Assembly: GCF_022179445.1 (NCBI RefSeq)
Contig: NZ_BPQU01000011.1
Coordinates: forward strand, 62,001-126,000
Direction: 5' to 3'
Length of the DNA stretch: 64,000 nucleotides
DNA from: Methylobacterium mesophilicum
GTDB lineage: Bacteria > Pseudomonadota > Alphaproteobacteria > Rhizobiales > Beijerinckiaceae
Part shown: piece after piece, positions 43,480 through 53,502 of the stretch
How the letters are laid out: every line of letters starts with the position of its first letter
Numbering within the stretch: position 1 is the stretch's first letter
Program-made: the position numbers and the translations under genes
The notes under the pieces: generated by a model
Seen by the model: only the letters and a program-made list of their open reading frames with translations
The model's database searches: none
Told to the model about the DNA's origin: nothing

Positions 43480-44079
43480 TCAGGTGCCGGAGGGCGGGAA
43501 CGCGCCGGCGATGACGAAGTCGGTGATCGGCCGGCGGCCGTTCGGGGCCTCGCGCGGACGCTGCTCCTCGGTGAGGTCGGCCTCCGCGACCTTGCGGCCC
43601 ACCGCGAAGGCGGCCTCGATCCGGTGGTTCTCGGGCAGGCGCAGCACCTCGGGCGCGCGGACATGGTCGAACCCGACCATGCCGTGGGCGTGCCAGCCCT
43701 GATGGATCGCCTGGAGCTGGAAGGCCAGCGATGCGGTGCCGGCGTCGAAGGAGTGGCTGTAGGACGGCTTCAGTTCGTCCCCGACCTTCATGAGCCCGTT
43801 CGAGACCAGGAACAGGATCGCGCCGGTGCCCGAGACCCATTTCTGGTTGCCGGGCACGAGCAGGCCGAAGAACGTCTCCCAGTTCGCGTCCCCACGCAGC
43901 GCGTAGAGGAAGCGCCACGGCTGCGAATTGTACGCCGACGGCGACCAACGCGCCGCCTCGATCATCCGCATCAGCTCGGCTTCGGGCAGCGCCTCGCCCG
44001 TGAAGGCACGGGGCGAGTGCCGCGCCACGAAGATCGGATCGATGTCGTGGTCGGGCTGGCGGGGCGGGGGCAGGCTCAC
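43480..44079 (-). CDS. Nitroreductase-family flavoprotein
   Basis: A 199-residue FMN-dependent oxidoreductase of the nitroreductase fold. The FMN-binding N-terminus is typical (RHSPRAFTGEALPEAELM, EAARWSPSAYNSQPWRFLYA), as is the middle (DAGTASLAFQLQAIHQGWHAHGM). Such enzymes reduce nitro compounds, quinones or related substrates with NAD(P)H; the substrate here is unknown. The GTG at 44079 has a GGAG site nine bases upstream and gives the expected length. Confidence 0.92.
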   Translation of the reverse strand: MSLPPPRQPDHDIDPIFVARHSPRAFTGEALPEAELMRMIEAARWSPSAYNSQPWRFLYALRGDANWETFFGLLVPGNQKWVSGTGAILFLVSNGLMKVGDELKPSYSHSFDAGTASLAFQLQAIHQGWHAHGMVGFDHVRAPEVLRLPENHRIEAAFAVGRKVAEADLTEEQRPREAPNGRRPITDFVIAGAFPPSGT

Positions 44080-44161
44080 GGGGATCGTCTCCGGACGGGC
44101 GCGAGCGCCCAGACTGCTGAGCTTGCCCGAAACACCTGCCCGGAGGCAAATCCCCCGCCGC

Positions 44162-45229
44162 TCACGCCACGCTGCGCTCGATCTCCTCCTCGTCGCAGAT
44201 CACGCCGGCATTGCCCTCGAACTCGGCCGCGAGGTCCACGGGGGCGTGGGTCGGGGCCGCGGCGGCGCGGTCGCGCGCGAAGGTCGACAGGAACAGCCGC
44301 ATGACGTGGCGCACCCCCGCGTCGTTGATGGTGCGCTGGTCCTCGTTGTAGTAGCGCCCGGCATTCACGTTGCTGGTGACGATGTCGTAGGCCGGGAAGT
44401 ACACCGCCCGCGGATCGCCCCGGCCGACCACCTCGCCGGCCGCCACCCGCAGGACCGACTTGGAGTAGCTGTTCGACTCCATCACGTGCCGGTCCATGTA
44501 GGTCGCGATCATCGGCACCGGCGAGACCGTGAAGATCACCCGGGCCTTGGGGTTCACGCTCCAGAGCCGGTCCAGGAAGCCGTTGAGGTCGCCCAGCACC
44601 TCCCCCGCGCCGGCGTTGACGCATTCGTAGAGCTCCGGGTCGAAGGTGCCGCCCGCGACCCCCGGGGCGAGCGGCAGCGCCGCGCCGTCGCCCCGCCAGC
44701 GCCAGCCCTCGGTGAGGCCCAGCGTGAGCACGAAGACGTCCAAGGTCTCGAACAGGCGGCGCACCTCGGCCAGATGCGCGTCCCGGGCGGCGACCACCTC
44801 GGCCTCGCTGGCGAAACCCGCCGGCTCGACGGTGGGGCGGAACGGGTCGACGTAGCGGCCGTCGTCGCGCAGCCACGCCTTCAGCTCCGGCTCGAACTGG
44901 CCATAGGCCCGGTCGAACAGCTGCACGAACTGGCGCGTGTAATAGAGGTTGCCGTACCGGGCCGAGAAGGTGCCGAACTGGCGGGCATTGGCCTCGTCGG
45001 CGCTCATGCCGGGGGGCGGCGGCTCGGTCAGGTAGTAGTTGAAGCCGGCGCCGCGCACCGCCTCGGCCACCCGCTGCGCGAAACAGGAGCCGCCGGTGGC
45101 GACCTTGTCGGTCGGCCCGATCGCGAACGTGTCCTTCGGGTGCGGATTGACCGCGAAGGGCGGCACGTTGGTCACGACCTTGCGCCAGAATCGCTCGGCC
45201 GGTAGACCCGTATACGGATTCAACGCCAT
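44162..45229 (-). CDS. GSCFA-domain protein
   Basis: A 355-residue GSCFA-family protein. The name-giving motif is at residues 47-51 (ATGGSCFAQRVAEAVRGAG); ARYGNLYYTRQF, VFVLTLGLTEGW, VIFTVSPVPM and NSYSKSVLR are further conserved blocks. The GSCFA fold is related to SGNH/GDSL hydrolases and is often encoded near glycan genes. The start at 45229 follows GAAGAGGG; a longer in-frame reading is rejected. It is divergent from a WcbI-type gene with only 73 bases between starts, suggesting a functional pair. Confidence 0.92.
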   Translation of the reverse strand: MALNPYTGLPAERFWRKVVTNVPPFAVNPHPKDTFAIGPTDKVATGGSCFAQRVAEAVRGAGFNYYLTEPPPPGMSADEANARQFGTFSARYGNLYYTRQFVQLFDRAYGQFEPELKAWLRDDGRYVDPFRPTVEPAGFASEAEVVAARDAHLAEVRRLFETLDVFVLTLGLTEGWRWRGDGAALPLAPGVAGGTFDPELYECVNAGAGEVLGDLNGFLDRLWSVNPKARVIFTVSPVPMIATYMDRHVMESNSYSKSVLRVAAGEVVGRGDPRAVYFPAYDIVTSNVNAGRYYNEDQRTINDAGVRHVMRLFLSTFARDRAAAAPTHAPVDLAAEFEGNAGVICDEEEIERSVA

Positions 45230-45302
45230 CTTCGAACCCTCTTCTTCACGACGGCAACTGCCCTCGGGGCTGCTGATCCGTCCGCTGACCCCGGCACGCG
45301 AC

Positions 45303-46337
45303 GTGGCCCTGAACGATCTGCCCCGGCGCGCCCGCAGCGCGTTGTCCCTGTCGACCCCCAGTTGGGCGCCTACCTGGGCGACACCATGGCGGAACCGCGC
45401 GCGCGCCGCCACGACCCGCGACGGGCCGGCCATCGCGGTGCTGGGCAATTGCCAGGCCCGGGGCATCGCCCAGGCGATGCGCCTGCTCGCCCCGAAGAGC
45501 CCCGTGCGCTACCTGCCCATGGGCTCTCTCAAGCGCGACCACGGCCATATCGACGGCCTGGTCCGGACGCTCCGCTCCCACGATCACGTCTTCTCGCAGA
45601 CCTTCCCGGCCGGGCTGATCCCGGGCGGCGACGTCGCCAGTCTGCGGGCGGCCGACCCGCGGCTCAAGCTGTTCCCGGCGATCGTGTTCTCGGCCTTCCA
45701 CCCGGACATGGTCTATGCCGGCCAGGCCTCGGATCTCGCCGCCCTGAAGCTCGCGCCCTCGCCGACGGGGCAGTACCACTCGGCGATCGTGCTCTGCGCC
45801 CACCGGCTCGGCCTCGATGCCGGCCGCACCGCCGGCCTGTTCCGCGAGGACGTGTTCGTCCGCCTGGGCTACCTCGACCATTGGGATCCGGCCGTGCGCG
45901 AGCTGGTCGGGGCCGCCGCGGCCCTGGGCTTCGGCCTGGACCGGGAGGTGACCCGCTGGGCGCGGCGCGGCGCCTTCATGCACCTGATGAACCACCCCAA
46001 GGCCTTCGTCATCGGCGACATCGCCCGGCGGCTGCTTCAGGAGAGCGGGTTCACGCCGGAGCCCGTGGAGATCGAGGATTACCTCGGCGACGAGCTGGTC
46101 CAGGACGTGGTCTGGCCGCTCTACCCGCCGATCGCCGAGCATTTCGGCCTCACCGGCTCGTACCTGTTCAAGACGAAGCCCCGGGGCGACGACTTCCCCA
46201 GGCTCTACGACCTGCCGGGCTTCATCGCGGCGAGCTTTTCCCTCTACGACGCCCTGCCGGCCGGCGATCTCGCGTGCCAGCGGGTGGAGACCTGGCTCGC
46301 CAGCCCCGAGATCGTCGCGCTGTTCCGGGCCGGGTAA
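45303..46337 (+). CDS. WcbI-type polysaccharide biosynthesis acyltransferase
   Basis: A WcbI-domain protein, about 344 residues from GTG 45303. The family motif VLGNCQARGIAQAMRL is near residues 47-62, followed by FSQTFPAG and AFHPDMVY; the C-terminal half includes HLMNHPKAFVIGDIARRL. WcbI binds coenzyme A and is needed for Burkholderia capsule formation, probably as an O-acetyltransferase. The start is uncertain: no good ribosome-binding site precedes the GTG, and the frame is open upstream into the GSCFA gene. Divergent partner of the GSCFA gene. Confidence 0.88.
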   Translation: MALNDLPRRARSALSLSTPSWAPTWATPWRNRARAATTRDGPAIAVLGNCQARGIAQAMRLLAPKSPVRYLPMGSLKRDHGHIDGLVRTLRSHDHVFSQTFPAGLIPGGDVASLRAADPRLKLFPAIVFSAFHPDMVYAGQASDLAALKLAPSPTGQYHSAIVLCAHRLGLDAGRTAGLFREDVFVRLGYLDHWDPAVRELVGAAAALGFGLDREVTRWARRGAFMHLMNHPKAFVIGDIARRLLQESGFTPEPVEIEDYLGDELVQDVVWPLYPPIAEHFGLTGSYLFKTKPRGDDFPRLYDLPGFIAASFSLYDALPAGDLACQRVETWLASPEIVALFRAG

Positions 46338-46348
46338 CCGGGACGCGT

Positions 46349-46741
46349 TCAGCCCGCCGCGCAGAGCGGGGCGTCGCTCAAGCCGTCGCCCATCATCCGG
46401 ACCAGACGGTTGACCGCCTCCACCTGGAACGGCTTGCGCAGGAACAGGCTGCCCGGCACGCCCCGGCCGCCGCTCGAATCGGTCGAGGTGTAGACCACCG
46501 GCCGGTCGGCATGGAGCGCCCGGAACGCGTGGGCCACGGTCCAGCCGTCGATCAGGCCGGGCAGGTGGATGTCGGTGAACAGCCAGTCGATCTCGTGGCC
46601 CCGCGCCCGCAGGAGCGTCAGCGCCGCCTCCCCGGTGGAGGCCTCGATCACCCGGATGCCCTGCGTCTCGCACAGGCTCGCGATGATCTCGAGGAGCAGG
46701 TAGCTGTCCTCAACGATGAGGACGCACTGGGCGGGGCGCAT
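46349..46741 (-). CDS. Single-domain response regulator (CheY-like)
   Basis: A 130-residue receiver domain with no output domain. The phosphate-accepting residue is Asp57 (WLFTDIHLPG), with the acidic pair Glu11-Asp12 (LIVEDSYLL), Thr85 and Lys103 (LFLRKPF). The cognate histidine kinase is not in the window. The ATG at 46741 gives the standard MRPAQCVLIVEDS start. Convergent with the WcbI-type gene and divergent from pal. Confidence 0.93.
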   Translation of the reverse strand: MRPAQCVLIVEDSYLLLEIIASLCETQGIRVIEASTGEAALTLLRARGHEIDWLFTDIHLPGLIDGWTVAHAFRALHADRPVVYTSTDSSGGRGVPGSLFLRKPFQVEAVNRLVRMMGDGLSDAPLCAAG

Positions 46742-47166
46742 TGAGGGGTCCGGGAATCGCGCGGCGTCTCTAGATCTGGAAGCGCTCGCGTGTGCCGAAC
46801 CGGAATCCGCGTCGACGGCGAGCGCTTCGGGCGAATCAAGGCCCGACAGGGTTGAGAATGTCTTAAAACGCGCCCGGATGCGGTATCCGGCCCTGTTGCA
46901 TCCGGGCAACCCGCGGGGCGGAAACGCCTCCGCTTGCCCGGTGGCCCCGCCCGATCGCCCTGGCGGTGCCGCAATCCGGGCGCGTCAGCATGGCCCTGCG
47001 TGCGGCAGCGCACGCCGCCGACCGAAGCGGGCCCGCAGGACGTTGCGCGGGGCGCGCCGGAACCGTCGCTTAACCATCCGCGCCTATCACCGGCGCTCAG
47101 GACGACGCGGACCCGCCTCGAAGACCCGCAGCCGGCCTTCGGCACCGCTCGAGGAGTTGAACGATC
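46742..47166. other. Gene-free region upstream of pal
   Basis: 425 bases between the divergent response-regulator and pal genes. No tolB or other tol gene is present, although tolB normally precedes pal. GAGGAG lies just before the pal ATG; otherwise I see no repeat, RNA motif or clear promoter. Confidence 0.5.
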
Positions 47167-47661
47167 ATGCCCCAGCGTTTCCGCGCACTCGCCCTCGGCC
47201 TCGCTCTCTGCGCCGGCCTCGGGCTCGGCGCCTGCAGCAACGACAAGGACCTCGCCGACGCCTCCGCGTTCGGGGCGGGGGCCGCGACCCCGGGCAGCGC
47301 GCAGGACTTCGTCGTCAATATCGGCGACCGGGTCTTCTTCGAATCGGATTCCACCGACCTGACCCCCACCGCCACCGCCACCCTCGACAAGCAGGCCGCC
47401 TGGCTGCAGCGCTACCCGCGCTACACCTTCATCATCGAGGGCCATGCCGACGAGCGCGGCACCCGCGAGTACAACTTCTCCCTGGGCGCCCGCCGGGCCC
47501 AGTCGGTCAACGACTACATGGCCACCCGGGGCATCGGCGCGAACCGGATGCGCACGGTCTCCTACGGCAAGGAGCGGCCGGTGGCGGTGTGCAACGACAT
47601 CTCGTGCTGGTCGCAGAACCGCCGCGCGGTGATCGTGCTGGACCGCGGCGCCGGGGCGTAA
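47167..47661 (+). CDS. pal: Peptidoglycan-associated lipoprotein Pal
   Basis: A 164-residue outer-membrane lipoprotein that binds murein and works with TolB and the TolQRA motor in envelope constriction during division. The lipobox is LGLGAC with Cys23; the OmpA-like domain (about 50-162) includes VFFESDSTDLTPTATATL and the murein-binding HADERGTREYNFSLGARRA. A Cys pair (VCNDISCW) is typical of alphaproteobacterial Pal. It is followed by cpoB, tilS and ftsH, the conserved alphaproteobacterial order, but tolQRAB is not upstream. Confidence 0.97.
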   Translation: MPQRFRALALGLALCAGLGLGACSNDKDLADASAFGAGAATPGSAQDFVVNIGDRVFFESDSTDLTPTATATLDKQAAWLQRYPRYTFIIEGHADERGTREYNFSLGARRAQSVNDYMATRGIGANRMRTVSYGKERPVAVCNDISCWSQNRRAVIVLDRGAGA

Positions 47662-47740
47662 TTCTTCGCGGATCCGACACGCGATCCACGTCCGCCTGCC
47701 GGTTCCTTCGAAGAACCGGCAGGCGGTCCCGCGAAGAATT
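47660..47740. other. Nested double palindrome between pal and cpoB
   Basis: A perfect 12-bp outer pair (AATTCTTCGCGG at 47660-47671 with its complement at 47729-47740) encloses a perfect 13-bp inner hairpin (CGCCTGCCGGTTC at 47693-47705 with 47713-47725). It starts inside the pal stop codon. No T-tract follows, so it is more likely an mRNA stabiliser, attenuator or mobile palindromic element than a terminator. Confidence 0.7.
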
Positions 47741-47813
47741 GGCCGCGCCGCAGTTTTGCCGCGGAACGGCGCATCTGATAGGGCCTCGCGCTTCCATCGG
47801 ACCGCAGCCCATC

Positions 47814-48818
47814 ATGCCCGCCCGCCTTCGCACCCGCCTCGCGCTCACCACGATCCTCGGGGGCCTGCTCCTCGGCCCTCCGGCCGCCGCGCAGGACGCC
47901 TCGGAACTGGTGGTGCGCCTGGGGCGCATCGAGAACCAGTCCCGGATCATGTCCGGGCAGATCGAGACCCTCCAGTACGAGAACCGGCAGCTGAAAGAGC
48001 AGCTGCGCAAGTTCCAGGAGGATGTCGAGTTCCGCCTGAACGAGGGCAAGGGCGGCAAGGCCGCCCCCTCCTCCCCGTCATCGGGATCGGCCCCGGCGGG
48101 CACGGTCAACGGCGGCAATCCGGGGTCCGGCCGTCCGGGCAAGCGCGGCGACGCCTTCGACCCGTCCCAGGCCCCCGGCGCGCCCGGTGCGCCGATGCCG
48201 CTCGGCAGCACGCCGGCCTCCCCGCCCCTGCCGGCCCGGGAGGCCGCCGAGGCGGCCCCGGTCCGGCCGCAGGCGCTGCCCCGGGCCGCGATCGAGGACG
48301 AGGATCCCGACGCCGAGGGCGCCGCCCCCGGCTACGACGAGCCCGTGGACCTGCGCCCGCCCGCCCGCACCGGCGCGATCCCGGTCCCGGCGCCCCGCCC
48401 CGCCGAGAGCGTGGCCGCCACCCGGACCGGCGACCCGGCCGCCGATTACGAGACCGCGGTCGAGCTCTACCGCTCCAAGCAGTACGAGCAGGCCGAGATG
48501 GGCCTGCGCCAGTTCATCCAGTCGCATCCCCGCGACAACCGGGTCGCCGGCGCGACCTACTGGCTGGGCGAGAGCTACTTGGCCCGCGGCCGCAACCGCG
48601 AGGCGGCCGAGCAGTTCCTGAAGGTCTCCACCGACTATGCCCGCTCGTCGCAGGCTCCGGACGCGATGCTGAAGCTCGGCGTTACGCTCAACGCCCTGGG
48701 CGCCCGCGAGCAGGCCTGCGCGACGCTGGCCGAGCTGGACCGGAAATTCCCCAATGCCGGCTCCGGCGTCCGCCAGGGCGTCGCCCGGGAGCAGAAGCGC
48801 GCCCGCTGCGCGGCCTGA
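47814..48818 (+). CDS. cpoB: Tol-Pal system protein CpoB/YbgF
   Basis: A 334-residue periplasmic protein that links the Tol-Pal machine to murein synthesis at division. A signal peptide ends at PPAAAQ (about residue 26). A coiled-coil trimerisation helix (residues ~30-75, RLGRIENQSRIMSGQIETLQ) is followed by a Pro/Ala-rich linker and TPR units (about 205-330: YETAVELYRSKQYEQAEMGL, YWLGESYLARGRNREAAEQF). The linker is long but normal for this group. The gene follows pal after a nested palindrome and precedes tilS. Confidence 0.94.
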   Translation: MPARLRTRLALTTILGGLLLGPPAAAQDASELVVRLGRIENQSRIMSGQIETLQYENRQLKEQLRKFQEDVEFRLNEGKGGKAAPSSPSSGSAPAGTVNGGNPGSGRPGKRGDAFDPSQAPGAPGAPMPLGSTPASPPLPAREAAEAAPVRPQALPRAAIEDEDPDAEGAAPGYDEPVDLRPPARTGAIPVPAPRPAESVAATRTGDPAADYETAVELYRSKQYEQAEMGLRQFIQSHPRDNRVAGATYWLGESYLARGRNREAAEQFLKVSTDYARSSQAPDAMLKLGVTLNALGAREQACATLAELDRKFPNAGSGVRQGVAREQKRARCAA

Positions 48819-48821
48819 CCG

Positions 48822-48929
48822 GGGATCCCAAAGGGCTAGTCCTTTGGCGGGGTTCGGGGGTGGAGCCCCCGAGAGACCAGGGCTCTGCCCTGGACCCGCA
48901 AAAGGTCGGGGACCTTTTGAATCCATGAC
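48822..48929. repeat. Dispersed repeat family C, full copy spanning the tilS start
   Basis: Runs from the cpoB stop region (GATCCCAAAGGGCTAGTCCTTTGG) to GACCTTTTGAATCCATGAC. Its last bases include the ATG of tilS; the equivalent copy at 1239-1346 ends in the same CCATGAC. Confidence 0.8.
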
Positions 48930-49935
48930 CGGACAGTCGGACGATCCGGTCCTCCGCGCCCTCGCGCCCTGGCTTGGTCGGCCCGAGCGCGGCGTGCTGC
49001 TCGCCGTCTCGGGGGGGCCCGATTCGAGCGCGCTGATGCACGCCGCCGCGGCGCTCGGCGCGGCCGTGCGGGTCGCCACCGTCGATCACGGCCTGCGCCC
49101 GGATTCCGGCCCGGAGGCCGAGGGCGTCGGGCGGGCGGCCCGGGCGCTCGGCCTGCCGCACGCGGTGCTGGCCTGGGCTGGCTCGAAGCCCGGCACCGGC
49201 TTGCAGGACGCGGCCCGGGCCGCCCGCTATCGGCTGCTGGCCGCCCATGCCGAGGCGATCGGCGCCGGCCTCGTGCTCACGGGCCACACGCAGGACGATC
49301 AGGCCGAGACCGTGCTGATGCGGCTCGCCGCCGGCAGCGGACCGGCCGGGCTTGCCGGCATGCGGGCCGAACGAGCGCTCGCCCCCGGCCTCACCCTCGG
49401 GCGGCCGTTCCTGGCCCTGCCGAAGGCGATACTGGTGGCGTGGTGTGCGGCCCGGGACATCCCGCATGTCCGCGACCCGGCCAACGCCGATCCGCGCTTC
49501 GCCCGGGGCCGCCTGCGCGCGAGCTGGGCCGCTCTGGAGCGGGAGGGCCTGAGCCCGGCGCGGCTCGCGCGCCTCGCCGAACGGGCCGCCCGGGACGACG
49601 ACGCCCTCCGGGCCGCGGCCGCGCAGGCCTTCGCGGCGGTTTTGCTGCCGGCAAAGAATACCGACGCCGCGGCGCTGCGCCTCGACGGCGCCGTGCTGGC
49701 GGCCCTGCCGGAGGCCATCGCCCTGCGCTGCCTCGACGCGGCCCTGACCCGGGTGGGCGCCGCGCCGCGCCGGCTGGAGCGCCTGGAATCCCTTGTCTTC
49801 GAGGCCGTGCTGCCGGCCCTGCGCCGCCGGGAGCCGATCCGCCGCACCCTGGCGGGGATTTTGGTCGCAACCGATTCCGCCGGCACGGTGAGTCTGGCGC
49901 CGGCCCCGCTGCGCCGGCACAAGACCGCCGTTTGA
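48925..49935 (+). CDS. tilS: tRNA(Ile)-lysidine synthetase
   Basis: A 336-residue ATP-dependent enzyme that converts the wobble cytidine of the CAU-anticodon isoleucine tRNA to lysidine, essential for AUA decoding. The PP-loop SGGPDS is at residues 29-34, with VDHGLRPDS, GHTQDDQAETVLMRL and RNxxR-like contacts further on (DPRFARGRLR). It is shorter than E. coli TilS because the C-terminal domains are reduced, as in many alphaproteobacteria. The ATG at 48925 is provided by the end of a family C repeat. ftsH follows, the conserved order. Confidence 0.95.
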   Translation: MTGQSDDPVLRALAPWLGRPERGVLLAVSGGPDSSALMHAAAALGAAVRVATVDHGLRPDSGPEAEGVGRAARALGLPHAVLAWAGSKPGTGLQDAARAARYRLLAAHAEAIGAGLVLTGHTQDDQAETVLMRLAAGSGPAGLAGMRAERALAPGLTLGRPFLALPKAILVAWCAARDIPHVRDPANADPRFARGRLRASWAALEREGLSPARLARLAERAARDDDALRAAAAQAFAAVLLPAKNTDAAALRLDGAVLAALPEAIALRCLDAALTRVGAAPRRLERLESLVFEAVLPALRRREPIRRTLAGILVATDSAGTVSLAPAPLRRHKTAV

Positions 49936-50082
49936 CGGATAGATGCTGCCCTCGCCGCAGGGGGGACCGGCTTACTTGGCAAGGAAGGCCCCCCCGCCTA
50001 CATTGGCGAGGTGTGCACGGATGGACCGGCAAAGCCGCGCGAGGTGTCCGTCTAGGGGGCCGCACGCACCAAGGATTGATCG

Positions 50083-52005
<1,923 letters not shown>

Positions 52006-52026
52006 GCCGGACAGATGGGATGAGAG

Positions 52027-52050
52027 GGGCGCCGCGAGGCGCCCTTTTTT
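52027..52050 (+). terminator. Rho-independent terminator of ftsH
   Basis: GGGCGCC and GGCGCCC pair around GCGA and are followed directly by six T residues, 22 bases after the ftsH stop. This is a textbook intrinsic terminator closing the pal-cpoB-tilS-ftsH group. Confidence 0.93.
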
Positions 52051-52107
52051 GTTGGGTTTTTGGTTCTGAGCCTCCTGCCGAATAGGCGCTGCGGCCACGT
52101 GCGCATC

Positions 52108-52278
52108 CCCCTCCCCCCTTTGCGGGGGAGGGTGGTCCCTGAGTCAGCAGGGGTCGGGAGGGGGGAACCCGGCTTCCGAATGCAGAGCAGGCGTGAAGGC
52201 CGCAGCCCTATCCTGCACCGTCGCTCCCCTCTCCCGGCCCCCTTCGGGGGCCACCCTCCCCCGCAGAGGGGGGAGGGA
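52108..52278. repeat. Palindromic repeat family A, copy 4
   Basis: A 171-bp element with 26-bp inverted ends (52108-52133 and 52253-52278), nearly identical to the copies in the bat operon. It lies in the 628-base gene-free region between ftsH and the TauE-type gene. Confidence 0.87.
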
Positions 52279-52349
52279 GACGCGCGTGCGTCTAGCCCTC
52301 AGACTCATTCAGCAGCGATGTTTCACACATCGGCTTGCGAAAGCCGCCA

Positions 52350-52452
52350 CGCGCCCCCTCTCCCGTGCGGGAGAGGGTTGGGGTGAGGGACCAGGTCTTT
52401 CCGGAAAACGCGCATCCCTCACCCTGTCCCTCTCCCGCACGGGAGAGGGGAC
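52350..52452. repeat. Dispersed repeat family B, intergenic copy
   Basis: Two hairpins with CTCTCCCGTGCGGGAGAG and CTCTCCCGCACGGGAGAG cores, joined by GGTTGGGGTGAGGGA and its complement. It closely matches the copy inside the outer-membrane factor gene at 20271-20390. The rest of 52459-52633 shows only the promoter region of the next gene. Confidence 0.82.
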
Positions 52453-52633
52453 CCGCGCCACATCCGAGAATGTGTGAATCCGATAGGCAGAGGGTGGGCG
52501 CGTCCTGCCTCGCCCCCCATGACAATCCGCCCCGCCTGTCCGGGAACATCCCCCGCAAGCTCGGCCGGAGGCTCGGATCCGGGCAGCGAATCGGAAAGAC
52601 CGGGGACGGGAATCTTTCCGAGCCGCGTACCTG

Positions 52634-53380
52634 ATGGCGTTGTCCGTTTATCTCGTCGTCGGCCTCGGGGCCGCGGTCGCCGGGTTCGTGCAGGGGCTGT
52701 CGGGCTTCGCCTTCGGGCTCGTGGCCCTGTCGTTCTGGGCCTGGGTGATCGATCCGCAGCTCGCCGCCGTCCTGGCCGTCGCCGGGTCGCTCACCGGGCA
52801 GATCGTCGCCGCCGTCACGGTGCGGCGCGGCTTCGACCGGGCCCGCCTCGCCCCGTTCGTGCTGGGCGGGCTCGCCGGCATTCCGCTGGGCGTGCTGCTG
52901 CTGCCGCAGCTCAATGCGGACTGGTTCAAGGTGGTGCTCGGCACCCTGCTGGTGCTGTGGTGCCCGGCCATGCTGCTCGCCAAGGACCTGCCGCGGATCA
53001 CCGTGGGCGGGCGGCTGGCGGATGCCGTCGTCGGCCTGAGCGGCGGCCTGCTCGGCGGGCTCGGCGGCTTCACCGGCACGCTGCCGACCCTGTGGTGCGT
53101 GCTGCGCGGCTACGAGCGCGACGTCCAGCGCACGATCATCCAGAACTTCAACCTGACCATGCTGGCCGTGACCATGCTGGTCTATCTCGGCTCGGGCCTC
53201 GTCACCCGCACGGCGCTGCCGATGCTGGCCGTGGTGCTGCCCGCCATGCTGATCCCGGTCCTGCTGGGCACCCGGGTCTATGTCGGCCTGAGCGAGACGG
53301 CCTTCCGCCGGGTTGTGCTCGGCCTACTGACGGTCTCCGGCGTGACGCTGCTGGCGGCGGCGCTCCCGCGGGTGCTGTAA
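52634..53380 (+). CDS. TauE/SafE-family sulfite/organic anion exporter
   Basis: A 248-residue inner-membrane protein with about eight helices and the duplicated TauE/SafE pattern ([40 protein letters not shown]). Members export sulfite, sulfoacetate or other small anions; the substrate cannot be read from sequence. The ATG at 52634 gives the normal N-terminus. It stands between ftsH and glmM without obvious functional partners. Confidence 0.9.
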   Translation: MALSVYLVVGLGAAVAGFVQGLSGFAFGLVALSFWAWVIDPQLAAVLAVAGSLTGQIVAAVTVRRGFDRARLAPFVLGGLAGIPLGVLLLPQLNADWFKVVLGTLLVLWCPAMLLAKDLPRITVGGRLADAVVGLSGGLLGGLGGFTGTLPTLWCVLRGYERDVQRTIIQNFNLTMLAVTMLVYLGSGLVTRTALPMLAVVLPAMLIPVLLGTRVYVGLSETAFRRVVLGLLTVSGVTLLAAALPRVL

Positions 53381-53502
53381 GGCGACGCCGCATTTCGACC
53401 GTGTTTGTCGGGGAGCACCCGGGGCAATCCAATCTGCTAAGGTCTGTCGCGCTACTCTGTCGCCGCGTTGGCCGGACGAGAGGCCCGGCACCGGAGATCG
53501 TG

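Noticed and set aside
49975..50006. Heat-shock promoter of ftsH
   Set aside because: The -35 and -10 matches are partial and the spacing unconvincing; mentioned only as a weak possibility in the ftsH entry.
52108..52460. CRISPR array or coding gene in the ftsH-TauE gap
   Set aside because: The repeats are two palindromic families present elsewhere, without regular spacers; the apparent proteins are translations of the repeats.
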